In this document: in pieces, positions 1 through 10,723 of the stretch
How the letters are laid out: every line of letters starts with the position of its first letter
How positions within the stretch are numbered: the stretch's first letter is position 1
Assembly: GCF_000149955.1 (NCBI RefSeq)
Contig: NC_030986.1
Coordinates: forward strand, 6,260,568 to 6,324,567
DNA: 64,000 nt
Reading direction: 5' to 3'
DNA from: Fusarium oxysporum f. sp. lycopersici 4287
Taxonomy: Eukaryota > Ascomycota > Sordariomycetes > Hypocreales > Nectriaceae
Made by a program: the position numbers and the translations under genes
The notes under the pieces: generated by a model
What the model was told of the DNA's origin: nothing
Seen by the model: the letters and a program-made list of their open reading frames with translations, nothing else
The model's database searches: none

Positions 1-1
1 T

Positions 2-430
2 GCCAGAGACTGGTCTATTCGAAAAGAGGTACGGGATGAGCTGCGATCTCAAGATTGCCCCGTTCTCCTGCCCGAAGCGGTTCGAATCATCAAAGACAAC
101 AGCTTCTGGCTAAAACTGGAGGCTGCGATCGCTGTGCTAAAACCCGTGTACGAATTTCAACACGCTTCCGAGGCTGATGGGGCGGGAATCGCACACGTTG
201 TAAATCGCTGGCTGCAAATCAAAAGCAAATGGTCTGAGATGGGAGAGGCTGATCAGTTTCCTGATATTCCGTGGGACGACATTGACGCTATATTCAAAGC
301 CCGGCTCGATAAGCAAACGTACGATATACATTGGATCGCCGATGCCCTCCGGCCTGATACAACAGGTCCAAATTCGAAACTGCCGCCTAGCGTCTTTGCG
401 CGCGTACAAGAGTATTTGTCCCCCAGATAG
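2..430 (+). pseudogene. hAT transposase fragment, family A (internal part)
   Basis: An open frame runs from the window edge to the stop at 428-430. It reads like the middle of an Ac-type hAT transposase: a FWLKLEAAIAVLKPVYEFQ stretch, a conserved tryptophan helix, then IHWIADAL. The start of the gene lies outside the window. The reading frame ends where a different hAT family begins, and a C-terminal hAT piece of compatible type appears at 2757-3155. One family-A copy may therefore have been split by the family-B sequence between them (inference). It is not functional as seen. The family call rests on recognition of these segments, not on a search. Confidence 0.6.
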
Positions 431-439
431 TCCATGGTC

Positions 440-2668
440 AAATGGAAAGCGTGGCAATGCCATTTACCACGCGAAAAGGAAACATACCTCTATTCTTCAG
501 ACGGAGGCCAGTACCGTAGACGAGCACGACTCAGATATTATTACCCGGCCATCAAAACAGCCGCGGATGGACAGTATTTTTCCGAGTCGGCCATCAGATA
601 CCACTTTGCGCCGCGTCTTTAACCGACAGCAATATATAGAATCGATTGTCGGTCTTCTTACACGCCGTCGTTTACCATTCTCCGCGGTGAAGTGGGATGA
701 GATGCAGGATATCATATTGGCATGCAATCCAGCTATTGAGGATCTTCTCCTCACGTCCCGCGACGCAGCTATGCGTCATATTACCACTACCTTCGACTTA
801 TACCGATCTCAATTGAAAGCAAAGCTTCAGGCGTCCGTATGAAGATCCATCTCTCGACCGATCTCTGGACATCGCCTCATCGGCATGGCATTTTAGCAGT
901 ATGCGTTAGATGGGTTGATAATAGCTATCGACTTCAAAAGGCCCTGCTGGCTATGCCTGAATGCCGATACAGCCACAGTGGCGAACGCCAAGCAACTCTA
1001 ATGGCGGAAGCAATCGAAGAATACGGTATTGCGAAGCAAATCGGCTATCATACCGGCGATAATGCTACTTCAAACGATACCTGTTTAAAGCATCTCTCTC
1101 AAATGCTACAGGATAAATACGGTGTATGTGATTTAGAACGTTGATTGATAGGTAGTTGGTTAACTGAGTCTAGATATCTTTCCATCCCAACCAGCGCCGA
1201 ATCCGATGCATCGCTCATATCATAAATCTCTCCCTTCAGGCCTTTCTCCTTACGTCCTCGAAAGAAGCTTTACGCGCAGTACTTGCCGCTGCCAGCGACG
1301 TAACCGGCGTCGAGATGTACGAACAGCCCTACTTTACACTCTATGATGTATCCACCAATGAGCCAACATCGCGGTCGGAAGCTTCGGGACAGCAAGAACA
1401 GTCTTTCAGTAAGGTATGGAAGGGAAAGGCTAAAAGGGCCGCTCGGAAGCTCCCCGGTTTCAAGGATGACAAATTCAGAGGCTGGCAAACCATCCCGGCG
1501 ATGCATAAACTACATAACATTGCAATCTGGCTTCGAAATTCATCTATCTACAGTGATCTATGGGAGGATCGAGTAAGCTTGCGGCTTGGGATCGATAACG
1601 ACACCCGATGGAACTCTTTGTAAAAGCTGATCGATAATCTTATCCGAAGACAATCACAGATCAAGCAATTCTTGCTTGATTACGATAAGGAGATCAACGA
1701 TAATATTCTCCACTCCTCAGATTGGGATTACCTTGAAAAAACACATAGATTTCTCCACCCATTCACGTCGGCAACTTTATGGGCTAAGGGTCAGAATTCT
1801 GCATCGTCACAAATATTGACAATTATGGATGGTTTATTACGCCACTATGAAAAGAACAAGGCATGCTGTCACTTGATAGGCTCTAAACCCTAACTTGGCT
1901 AATCATCCAATCTAGGAATATTACTCGAAGCCAGAGGCGTTTGATCGCCGTATCCTTCATTCAATTGAGATGGGCTGGTTCATTCTCGACAAGTATTATA
2001 CTATGACCGAAGATGCGCCTGTTTACGCTGCCGCCCTCCTTCTTGATCCCTCAAAGCGAATCATGTACATTCAGCGCCACTGGCCAGAGTCATGGCACGG
2101 GAACGCCATTGCTGGTGTCCATACAATTTGGGAAGAAGAGTACAAAACTCAGCCTGAGACTGGACCTGCAGAGTCGGTTGATGAGGTATCTGCTTCGCAA
2201 AAGCGGCAGCCGAATGAGTGGGACGCTCTACTTGAAGAGTTGGAAGTCACCGAGGATCTGGGTGATAGTATGGACGATCTTGAAGACTTTATAAAGGCAA
2301 CACCCATCAAAATAAGTGGATCACCACTTCAATGGTGGTGTCATAAGGACCAGCGGAAGACTTATCCTCAGCTAAGTCGAATGGCTATTGATATCCTCTC
2401 GATCGCGCCTGAATCAGCTGATCCGGAATCTGCTTTCTCTGGTGGTCGACGTACTCTCTCCTGGGATAGAGAACGAATGACTTGCGAGAATCTTGAGAAG
2501 GTTGAATGTATAGGTAACTGGCTGCGAGAAGGGCATATCCAGAAGGTTGCTCATGGTGGTATGGGTGTAATTACTGATACGGGGTTTGATAGTGGCGGCG
2601 ATGAAGACTCTGATGTTAATTTGATTGATTTGCGGATATCTGACAGTATAGGTGCTAAAGTGCTATAG
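440..2668 (+). pseudogene. hAT transposase, Restless-like (family B), decayed
   Basis: Successive frames give hAT blocks in order: STDLWTSPHRHGILAVCVRW (RNase-H-like start), TGDNATSNDTC, RRIRCIAHIINLSLQAF, LGIDNDTRWNSL, and the C-terminal dimerisation block with PESAFSGGRRTLSWDR. An intron at 1124-1173 (donor GTATGT, branch TTAACTGAG, acceptor TAG) restores the frame. A second intron at 1861-1915 begins with GC instead of GT and also keeps frame. Two lesions remain: a one-base frameshift near 838 and an in-frame TAA at 1621-1623 after RWNSL. The BED zinc finger expected at the N-terminus is not recognisable, so the 5-prime end is probably lost. Confidence 0.75.
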
Positions 2669-2756
2669 TAATATCAATCGTACTAAAGTGCTAGGGTGAT
2701 ATTCTAGCACACTTTTTGCGACTATGTGAATATGAATATGAATGTCACTTTAGCGC
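2645..2756 (+). repeat. Subterminal TAAAGTGCTA-type repeats of the hAT copy
   Basis: The motif TAAAGTGCTA occurs at about 2655 and 2684, with inverted relatives (TAGCAC, CACTTTAGC) at about 2705 and 2746. Clustered short motifs at an element end are typical of hAT transposase binding sites. No clear terminal inverted repeat or 8-bp duplication was found. Confidence 0.4.
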
Positions 2757-3155
2757 GTGATATCACAATACGCAAGTCTGGTAATGAACACGCTTGCGAA
2801 CTCTGTGCCCTCAGAACGAAGTTTCTCTGCTATTAATTTCATACACACGAAAGCTCGAAATCGCCTTACGCCCATGCACACTGAGATGCAGGCCTTCATT
2901 TTTATGAACGACCGCGTATTAGATCGCCTTAAGGATCAGAAGTACGCCAATAACAAGCGCTGGGCGGATCTTGAGGAGAAGGACTGGCTAGAACTCGAAG
3001 ATTCATATCTCGAGTTATTTGTGAATGCGCAGGGCAAGAAGGTCTGGATGGATGGTGTGGTGGCCTCCACCAGTGGAGATTTTGAGTGGGAGGGTGTATT
3101 ACAGTCGACGGGTGATATATTGGGGGTTGGCACTGAGGTTGAATCCGAGGTTTGA
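2757..3155 (+). pseudogene. hAT transposase C-terminal dimerisation fragment
   Basis: This 132-residue frame contains NSVPSERSFSAINFIHTKAR followed by NRLTP and a region around VLDRLKD, the classic hAT C-terminal dimerisation block. It differs from the C-terminus of the element just upstream, so it belongs to another family, perhaps the one seen at 2-430. No start context or upstream domain is attached. The tail after about residue 90 is acidic and unassigned. Confidence 0.7.
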
Positions 3156-3270
3156 GGCCAAAATGGCAGAAGACGAGGACCGTGAGAAGCCTACTAAGTT
3201 ACCAGTATTACCTAAAAGGAAGGGGGAAATTTGTATGGTACATATTTGTACGTACAGCGGCTAAAATACA

Positions 3271-3300
3271 GTACGTACGTACGTACGTACGTACGTGTAC
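3271..3300. repeat. (GTAC)n microsatellite
   Basis: About six and a half perfect GTAC units, self-complementary in every register. The unit also occurs singly just upstream (3248-3255). Confidence 0.95.
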
Positions 3301-3322
3301 AAGAAATTGCATCACTACCGAC

Positions 3323-3378
3323 TTCTCCAAGTGTTCAGCATCCTGTCTTCAGCAGCTGAAGCATGGTCTGTCAAAATG
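3323..3378. repeat. Dispersed hairpin repeat, copy 1
   Basis: The segment includes CTCCAAGTGTTCAG and the perfect hairpin CTTCAGC-A-GCTGAAG. A relative lies at 40967-41018 next to the 3-prime end of a LINE fragment, and a shorter one at 48270-48298. It may be a non-LTR element 3-prime end. Confidence 0.55.
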
Positions 3379-3765
3379 AGGCCGTGTTGTGTCAATATGT
3401 TCAATTCTCCTCACTCGGCCCTGGTCTTCCTATCTCCATCCCAAATTTGATTGTTGCTCGCACCGTCCCGCTCAGGCAATGGGAAGAATGTGGCGTTTAC
3501 TAGCGAATGGCTAGACCGGGGGCCATGTCTCAGCGTTCCAATCAACCCATCACGAACTCATCAGCCCCAATTTGAGTTTCAAAGGGGGCTTACTGTCTCA
3601 GTTGAGGCTCCGACAGCTCGGGTAAATTCCCTGGCTTCCCCCAGATCCCCTTGGCCCCGATTTTTGTGCTTCCAAGTTCCCTTTCCGTCTTCCCCGGATC
3701 ATCCTCCCGCATCAGCACGTATCTTCTGGCGATCTGTCGCGTCCACGTCACGACACTGAAACCTC

Positions 3766-4988
3766 ATGGCCGGCGACGAGTCGGTCCTTCGGGACACCAA
3801 CGATTCCAGGGTGTCCATCGTCATTGGCATCGCTGTTTTTCTCATGGCCACGTCGATGCTCATGGTGGTGCTGCGGGTCGTGAGCCGAGCCATGGTGAAG
3901 CAGTTTAGGCTAGATGATATGGCCGCTATCGCGTCTTTGGTAGGTTGACGGAACTTGTCGACGGGAATAAGAGTGCTAGTACTAACAATTCATGGAAGTT
4001 GGCCATGATAGGTTGTGGTACTGCAGTAACATCAAGTTTGTCCCATGACGACTCAATCATCAGATAATAACAGCTAACCAGCATCAGTGACTCGATTTGG
4101 TCTCGGAAGACATATTTCCACAGTTTCTGATGAAAATCTGGTTCTTTATCTAAGGGTAAGCGCAGGTCAAGTTCCTCCAAGCAAAGTCGCATCTGACCTC
4201 GAACCCAGTGTTTTTGGGTGTCCGTTCTTTTCTACATGCTATCACTATTCTTCATCAAGATGTCATTTCTATTCAACTACCACAGGCTCCTATCCGCCTC
4301 CAAGCTGCGGCGCTACTGCATCGGAGCAATGGTACTGATTGTACTCTGGGCCGGCGGCGTCTGTATCCTTGTCTTGGTTATGTGCGTTCCTCTTGCCGGC
4401 GTCTGGGACCCAAAAGTTGATGCGAAGTGCGTCCCGCACATAACCGTAATGTGGTGGTTTAACGGCGTTTTCAACTCCATCGGCGACCTGTTCATTCTGA
4501 CGCTGCCAATTCCGGTTTTGTGGCGACTCCAGTTGCCGCGCCGACAGAAAGCTTACTTATTGTTCGTTTTTAGCCTCGGATTCCTGTGAGTTGGGCAATA
4601 ATAAAGAAATCCCATCAGCGGATATCACTAACGGAAAACACACAGGACTGTGGGAATTTCCATCGCGCGGATGCGATGGCTCGAGATGGACGCCGACATG
4701 ACGTGGTGGAACGTCAGCCCTGCGCTCTGGTCTCTCGGCGAGTTGACGTCTGCCATTTCTTGCTCCTGCTTGCCATTCTTCAAACCCTTAACTCTCCGCG
4801 TCAAATCTTCCATAAGTCGTGCCACTGCAGGCCATGATCACCCACGAATACCTGGCGGCGAAGGAGACGAGGAGTCTAATGCTCATTCGAGTGTCGGTGC
4901 TGGGCAAAAGGAGTTTGTCCAAAATAGCAACCTGATGGTCAGCATGGATGGGAGCCAGAATGAACTGATAGAATCAGTATCGAAATAG
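3766..4988 (+). CDS. Fungal rhodopsin-like integral membrane protein
   Basis: Five exons give an unbroken 332-residue protein: 3766-3939, 3999-4035, 4088-4155, 4209-4585 and 4646-4988. Introns are 52-63 nt with CTAAC or CTGAC branch sites. Donor 2 is the less usual GTTTGT, chosen because GTAACA ten bases earlier breaks the frame. The product has a first membrane helix after residue 15, the family signature FGLGRHI, then a run of hydrophobic helices with CVPLAGVWDP and WWFNGVFNSIGDLF, and a polar tail. This matches the fungal rhodopsin-domain family (Pfam Fung_rhodopsin), seven-helix plasma-membrane proteins often related to PTH11-like receptors, though no retinal-binding role is implied. No CFEM domain precedes it. 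Ligand and function are unknown. It is one of few intact host genes in the first 10 kb. Confidence 0.85.
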
Positions 4989-5036
4989 CGAGCGGTTCTT
5001 TTTACTTTGTCTTTCTACTTGCACAATACATATGGT

Positions 5037-5153
5037 CTCGAGGAGGGAGTCAATATCGAGTCAAAGGCCGGGAATGGCCAGACGCCGCTGTCGTATGCTG
5101 CCGAGAGTGGGCACGAGGCCGTCGTCAAGCTGCTGCAATCATATAAAGGTTAA
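5037..5153 (+). pseudogene. Ankyrin-repeat relic
   Basis: One clean ankyrin unit can be read (GNGQTPLSYAAESGHEAVVK followed by LLQ) before a TAA at 5151-5153. There is no start codon context and no second repeat. It is a leftover of a longer ankyrin protein. Confidence 0.6.
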
Positions 5154-5341
5154 TCTCCATCAACTACACTCCCTAGCAATCAATAATTATATCATTTATG
5201 GTTAGACGGTGCCTGATAATCAAAGGTTGCAATTAATTATGACAGTATATGAGATAAATTCTCTAGTCTCAAATATCTATAGCCACTTCCCTAAGCTATA
5301 TGTACCTTGCAGACTATTCCCTCGACTCTCCTTCGCAGCAT

Positions 5342-6127
5342 TTACCACAAGTAGCGTCTGGAAACTGCAGGCCTATTGAGCTTCCATACCGAATTTTGCA
5401 TGTGTTGTAGGCCGGTTTGTTCGAACGGAATCACAGCGGCTGCTGCATCTTGCACGCCCCTCAAGAATGCCGAAATGGTCGCGGAGTTCTTACCTGAAGG
5501 AACACGCACGCGAATTGGAACCGTAGCTACGATAGGGCCGACGATCTTGTCGATATTTGAAACAGCCATGTTGCGGCCAGCGAGTGGGGCACCAACGGCG
5601 ACGCCATCTGTTCCAGTGTATTGATGTACGACAAATGTCCATGCAGCTCGAACCACAGACGCAATTGTCACGTCGGGCCTGGCTTCAACTTCGTCCGAAA
5701 TACTAAAGGGGTCACTATATATCATTGTGTCGGCACTGATATCCCTTTCGCCAAACGGATAGGTAGGAAAGCTATTGCACTTATTTGAAGTTATTTTGGA
5801 GAAGTAGTTCTGCTAGAAACCGTGTGCTACTAAGCTGTCCGTGTTAAAGATGGTCTTGATAACTCGGTTAAAGCTTGCATAGTGCTCAGGTGGCTCTTAA
5901 TCGATGTATATCTTGGAAAAATGCTCCTGTACTAGGTTCCAAGACTCAACATTATACAACGCGTGATATATAGTCACCATGAGATACTTCTTTCCAGTCG
6001 CGTCAGTGACTAACCCATATCTCGCAGGTGGTTCTCCAGGGTTCATCGGCTGGAATTTGTCTTGCTTAAGGTAGGTACTCTTTTGAGTTGCTTCCGACCT
6101 GCCACTACACATCTTCATTAACAACAA
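5342..6127 (-). pseudogene. NRPS condensation-domain relic
   Basis: Two reading frames together cover most of a nonribosomal peptide synthetase condensation domain. The upstream piece (5897-6127) has YLMVTIYHALYN, a degenerate form of the HHxxxDG catalytic motif in which the second His survives and the Asp is lost. The downstream piece (5342-5725) has VVRAAWTFVVHQYTG, GRNMAVSNIDKIVGP and VIPFEQTGLQHMQ, typical of the C-terminal half. Stops and frameshifts separate the halves and no adenylation or carrier domain follows. It is a dead fragment of a larger synthetase and says nothing about an active cluster here. Confidence 0.75.
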
Positions 6128-6465
6128 CTTGAATTAATCCGAGCATGGAATATTATATGATTCGTAATCGCAAAACCAATAGATCTTAGATAGTCTTCTC
6201 CTATATAAAGGCAAACACTCATCGGCGAATAGGGATATCTCTAGCATGCTCTATACACACAATCTTCTATCTATATAAACCTAAGTGTGAGTGGTCTTTC
6301 TTAAGGTAGAGTAAATCAATAAGCATTAAGAATAGGTATTAGATTAATATTATAGATAAGGTGTTTGATAAGCATGCCGACTGGACAAGCATGCCTACTA
6401 CTCTTATTTCTACCTTAAATCCGGTTTTTAAATTTTTTTCAAAAGTCCAATTTAAGTTTAAAATA
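6128..6465. other. AT-rich stretch without genes
   Basis: No coding or repeat signature seen other than AT richness. The TA at 6464-6465 is the left target duplication of the following transposon. Confidence 0.6.
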
Positions 6466-8325
6466 ACGTGAATCACTAGTATGTGAGCCAGAAAAGTATG
6501 TGAGCCACTTTTCTTAGCCTTCAAACTAAATATTACAACAAAAACACCACAAGCTAGCTAATCAATTAAAATTACTTACTATCCTCTACTCCAGATACCT
6601 CAATATCCTCCTGACATGTTCTTGCAATATGTCCCGTCTTGCCGCATATACCACAGCGCCGAACCCCCGGTCGCGCCGACCTTCCTTGACCACCACTCCT
6701 CGACGATTCGGCCACTACCTGCATATCAACATCCATCTGATCAATTAAATCTCTTGCTTCTCCTACAGTCATCATTCCTCCTTTCTGTAGTCGGATTCTT
6801 TTTGCCCTTCGGCGCCGGCTTAGTATCTCATTTGCCTCTCGAACTTCTCTAAGCTCGGCCCTCAATAAGGCATTCTCATGCATTATTGCCTTTGTTCCCT
6901 TTGCAAGCGACTTCAGAGCTCCTAGTATTGACTCTGGGGAGCTACTTTGATGCCTTCTGATTCGCCTATAGAGGTATTCAGACTGAGATTCGGCCTCGAG
7001 AACTGTCTTTGGTGTCTTTGAAGTCCAAGGCTGAGCCTGGCTGGCCTCCTCCACGGGAGGTGTTGGAGTCCGTAGCTGAACATCAAGCTTTGAGATCACA
7101 CTTTCAGGGTCAAAAGGAACAAGGCCAGCCCCTCTAAAAGCCCCTCTGATATTCTTTTCGGTCATAGTGGCTTGAAAGGCGGCGGCAAAGGCAGGAAAGA
7201 ACTCGGTCTTCGAAATGTGATGTACAGACCTTCTGATCAGATCCTCAATTTCTCGACCATATGCCTTTTTAAGCGGCCCAAAGCACCCAATATCGAGAGG
7301 CTGGAGTAGATGAGACGAATGAGCCGGCATACAGAGCGTAATAATCTTATTTGCCTCGCAAAATCTCTCAAATTCGACAGAGTGGTGGCTTTCGTGGCCA
7401 TCAAGGATCAGAAGACGATAGGAACCAACTGATCGATCAGCTGTGCGTCGGTCAAAGTGCTTTAGCCACTCAAGACCCAGGTCGTTATTTGTCCAGCCAT
7501 TTTGGCTCATTGCAATAACCCAATCGCACGGGAGGGTAGGTTCTTCATGCCAGTTAGCGAGGTGATTTTGGCCCGCGCCAATGATAAACGGCTCAATCGC
7601 CTGGCCTTCCGCATTAATCGCCTGAATGACTGTAATCCATTCACGGTTTCCAGGCTGAACTGATCTCGGTCTTCCAAGCCTTTCTGAACCTGTGACGACC
7701 ATTCCGCTTGAAATCATGCCCATCATAAAGCCAGTCTCATCAAAATTCCAAATATCATGTGATTGGATACCGTATTTCGCGATTGTGTTCTCTACAAGCC
7801 TAAACCAATTTCGAATAATAGTCGGATCTTCACATTTGGCTCTCTGGTAATCATATCTCCGAAAGAAACGCATCTTAAGCTCTGGTTGTCGCTTGATAAA
7901 ATTGTTAACCCAGTGCATGCCGACAGGTGACGCGTTGCGGTCAGCGAGGAGACAATTAGCCATTGCTTCAACAAAAGACAGTTTTGGGGGAAACCCTTGG
8001 GAATCTAGCTTTATAATAAAGCGAACTAAAGTCTTTTCTTCTAGATTAGATAGCTTTCGTGATCCTGGTGTCCAGTCGCGTCGGGATTGAGCGCCATTCT
8101 GGCGGCGACGTAATGTACTGCGATTGACGTTATATATATTTGCAGCGCGTCGGATGCTTAATTTTGGGTTATTTTGAAGGGCCTGAAGTGCAAGAAGGAT
8201 TCTACCTTCTTTATTGGGTTGTGACATACTGGGTGGTTGAGAATTATTTGATTAGGTAGTGATGATGTAGGATGAGGGATTTTTGGCTCACATACTTGTC
8301 TGGCTCACATACTAGTAATTCACGT
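6466..8325 (-). mobile_element. Fot/pogo-type DNA transposon, intact, copy 1
   Basis: The element is 1860 bp, bounded by TA duplications (6464-6465 and 8326-8327). Its terminal inverted repeats are 42 bp (6466-6507 and 8284-8325), match at all but two positions, and start ACGTGAAT. Each repeat holds two direct copies of TATGTGAGCCA spaced 17 bp apart. It contains a full transposase on the minus strand. Ends, gene and TA site all fit the pogo/Fot1 branch of the Tc1-mariner superfamily. It looks potentially active. Confidence 0.95.
6572..8227 (-). CDS. Fot/pogo-family DDE transposase
   Basis: This 551-residue protein cuts and pastes the surrounding element. The N-terminus has a psq/CENP-B-like helix-turn-helix (NPKLSIRRAANIYNVNRSTL) and a second DNA-binding domain up to about residue 140. 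The catalytic core shows NFDETGF, LLILDGHESHH and LLQPLDIGCFGPL, giving the three acidic residues of pogo transposases. A coiled, basic region (REANEILSRRRRAKRIRLQK) and a C-terminal CCHC knuckle (CGICGKTGHIARTC) follow. There are no stops or frameshifts. Start is ATG within MSQPN, the same start as the paralogue at 14892, and both proteins are exactly 551 residues with roughly 70 percent identity by eye. No introns. Confidence 0.95.
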   Translation of the reverse strand: MSQPNKEGRILLALQALQNNPKLSIRRAANIYNVNRSTLRRRQNGAQSRRDWTPGSRKLSNLEEKTLVRFIIKLDSQGFPPKLSFVEAMANCLLADRNASPVGMHWVNNFIKRQPELKMRFFRRYDYQRAKCEDPTIIRNWFRLVENTIAKYGIQSHDIWNFDETGFMMGMISSGMVVTGSERLGRPRSVQPGNREWITVIQAINAEGQAIEPFIIGAGQNHLANWHEEPTLPCDWVIAMSQNGWTNNDLGLEWLKHFDRRTADRSVGSYRLLILDGHESHHSVEFERFCEANKIITLCMPAHSSHLLQPLDIGCFGPLKKAYGREIEDLIRRSVHHISKTEFFPAFAAAFQATMTEKNIRGAFRGAGLVPFDPESVISKLDVQLRTPTPPVEEASQAQPWTSKTPKTVLEAESQSEYLYRRIRRHQSSSPESILGALKSLAKGTKAIMHENALLRAELREVREANEILSRRRRAKRIRLQKGGMMTVGEARDLIDQMDVDMQVVAESSRSGGQGRSARPGVRRCGICGKTGHIARTCQEDIEVSGVEDSK

Positions 8326-8367
8326 TAAAGTTAAACTTTAATATAATATTTCATTTCGGCAGTTATC

Positions 8368-8561
8368 TATCGCGCGTAATGTGCTTAAAAGATAGAAGGT
8401 GGGGTCATTAATAGTGAGCAGCAGTAGTAAGTTCATTAATTGTTGTCTTGAGTTCTTTTTCGTGCAGGGTATTCCATTCCGCGGAGTTACTTAAAGCATA
8501 CAGCTAGATTACTAACGCAGTTGTTTCCTGTGGTCGTAACGATCATGCCTACCGTGCGACA
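8368..8561 (-). repeat. Solo LTR, TGTCGCA family (diverged copy)
   Basis: It shares the central block GGTATTCCATTCCGCGGAG and TTACTTAAAGCATACAGCTA with LTRs at 32577-32730 and 48086-48240. It ends GTGCGACA; the other end is mutated to TATCGCG. A 25-base insertion precedes the final block. Sense orientation is minus, judged from the gag linked to the 32577 copy. Confidence 0.7.
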
Positions 8562-8576
8562 CTTTGTGTTAAATAG

Positions 8577-8801
8577 TGTCAAAAGGAAGCTTATGGAAGT
8601 AGCATGAAAGGCTGATAAATATTGTCATCAAAGATGACTCTTGCCACCTATTGCCACAGGCTTAGCAAGCAGCTTCCAGTTGATTCCATATAGCACAGAA
8701 AAGACATATAGAGCTTGCTTTAAACCTCAAGCAGCAAGCGGTACACAGCAATTACACACACAAGAAGACGAATAGCACACAATTCACCCCAATATTTGAC
8801 A
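8577..8801 (+). repeat. 5-prime LTR of a gag-bearing retroelement (TGTCAAA family)
   Basis: 225 bp, beginning TGTCAAA and ending TTTGACA. An inverted copy of the same length lies at 17198-17422. A primer-binding-like site and a gag frame follow directly. Confidence 0.85.
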
Positions 8802-8813
8802 ATTAAGAGTCTC
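8802..8813 (+). other. Putative primer-binding site matching a tRNA-Lys(CUU) anticodon loop
   Basis: Immediately after the LTR comes ATTAAGAGTC. Its complement is GACUCUUAAU, the anticodon-loop sequence of tRNA-Lys(CUU) through nucleotide 39. This mirrors the half-tRNA priming known for copia elements. The match is by inspection against remembered tRNA sequence and needs checking in the host. Confidence 0.5.
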
Positions 8814-8861
8814 TTTGCCTCAGACCTTTTATTTAATATCTTTAAAAAACCCTCTTTCTTA

Positions 8862-10072
8862 ATGGCACTGTTCAGTCCTCGAAAGGAAGGCCTCGCAGCC
8901 ACCCTATCCAAGCCTGGGGATTTCCTTGATTGGGAGCATGCATTCCGCATTCAGGCTGAACGTCTTGACCTTCAACAATACCTCAAACGGAAGACTTTCC
9001 TAAGAGACAAACCAGCCCTTCCAGACATTAGGAAACGCAAATACACGAAGACTGCCCAAGCCCAACGGACAATACGATCTGAGACTCAAGAGTCTCAAGA
9101 AAGCACCCAAGACGATATCCGAGAAACTGCCAACGGGACGTGGGTTGTGTCTGACCTAACTGAGCAAGGCCAGAAGACTTTTCAGCAGGACCTAGACTTT
9201 TATCAGTTAGAAGAAAGGATCTTCAAGGACGAAAAGCAGGCCCTTGACACCCTCAAAGACTGGGTCTTACGAACAGTCTCCCCAAGCTTCATCTGGACGT
9301 GCTGCCAGCCACATGAGTCAATATACGAATGGCACCACTACCTCCGTGCCCGGTGCGGAAGATCAGAAGCAGATGAAGCAAGAGATGCTCGAAACAGATA
9401 TCTGACCCTGCTGAAGACAGTTCCAAAGACAACTAGCCAAGCCATCCAGTGGCTAGACAAATGGGAAGAAGCCCTGCCCAAAGGGCAGCAACGAAAAGTC
9501 CCAGAGACCCTTTATTGCAGCTCGTGGGCCTACGATTTCTTCAATTTCTCATCAAATACCCTGCCGGCCTGGACGGCTGCATACGAAATAAGCCAACAAA
9601 GCCTTATCCAAGATGAAGCTCTAATCTATCGAGATCTAGCGAGCGCCTTCCGGAACAAGCTCCAAAATGCAGAGGCTGCTAACAGCCAAGGTAGCACCAG
9701 GAGTTGAATGCCCGTGGTGTATTCTCTGCGAGCTCTGCTGGGGAGGACCCTCAGGATGAGGAAGTGGACGCCCACATCATTAAAGGCCAGTACCGTTCTA
9801 CGAAGAAGGGAGGGAGACAGACGAAGCGTCAGAGGTCTCCTGATGGTCAGGAAAAATGCCCGGCGTGCGGTCTACCCCATGCTCTTGAGAAATGTTTCTA
9901 TGTTTATCCGAACCTAGTTTGGAAGGGGTTCAGGCCTCAAGAAAGACTACAGAAGAAGGTGAAGGAAGCCCTCGAGAAAGACCTTGACTTACAGACCCAG
10001 GTGAAGGCCCTCACGAGAAAGAGGCCCAAGATCCCGTCACAACCAACCAAAGAGGAAGAACTAGACCAATGA
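8862..10072 (+). pseudogene. Copia-like gag with zinc knuckle, frameshifted and truncated
   Basis: The first frame (8862-9707, ATG within MALFSPRKEG) encodes a helical gag-like capsid region with DWEHAFRIQAERL and WLDKWEEAL. It stops at 9705-9707. A second frame, overlapping by four bases (9704-10072), continues with the CX2CX4HX4C knuckle CPACGLPHALEKC and a basic tail. Together they read as one gag broken by a frameshift, or possibly a programmed shift. No protease, integrase or reverse transcriptase follows, and no 3-prime LTR is seen, so the element is truncated soon after 10072. The superfamily call (Ty1/copia) is from gag style only. Confidence 0.7.
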
Positions 10073-10723
10073 CTACAGCCGACCAATCGCCGAAGTCAAG
10101 GCTGTCTTTAGAGCTCAAAGCCCTGGAATAGAAGGACATCTTTGGGGACATTTTGAGCGAGATACCACTGCGCTAGCGTAGCAAAAAACCAGGCGTTCCA
10201 TGTTGTATATCTAGGTAGGGTTTCTTTATAGAAGGATCAGGTACATCACAAAAGCAAAGGTGCATTTATTTTAATCTAGGTTCAAGAGAAGCTTGACTTC
10301 TTGATGTGAATTATCTCGTCTCTTGGCAAACGAATGTCAGCTCATCTCTACACGAGCGCGACGGGTATGAGGCCTCTCAAGTGCTGAAAACACAATTTTC
10401 CTTCCCAGTGGTAAGATGGCATTCCCAACAATGTTCGCCTGACAAACTTCCATATGCCTCTTCGCCAATATCCAACCTGAACTCTGGCCCAGTTCTCCCA
10501 AATCAAAAGTAGAAATAACAAAACAAGAATAAAGGGGCCTCGCTCTATGGCCCGTGGCCCTCGTGAGATATAATTCCTGGCTCAGCCATGTCTTCTGGCT
10601 ATAGCCTGAAGATCACTGCACTGAACCACACAAATATCAGTATCTCTGGCCGGTGAACTTGTGAAGCCGTGAAGACCTCCGAGAACATGGTGTTACCCGG
10701 GCTAACCACTCCGACAGTCCCTC
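10073..10723. other. Intergenic, 3-prime side of the transcription-factor gene
   Basis: No coding signature recognised. It should contain the 3-prime UTR of the minus-strand regulator that ends at 10724 and the broken end of the retroelement. Confidence 0.5.

Noticed and set aside
3271..3300. Centromere, telomere or origin signal
   Set aside because: It is a simple GTAC microsatellite; no TTAGGG array or AT-rich centromere-like block accompanies it.
4026..4087. Donor GTAACA at 4026 in the rhodopsin-like gene
   Set aside because: Using it shifts the frame and gives an immediate TGA; GTTTGT at 4036 keeps frame and gives the expected helix length.
5342..6127. Active NRPS gene cluster
   Set aside because: Only a broken condensation domain is present, with the catalytic motif lost and no adenylation or carrier domain.
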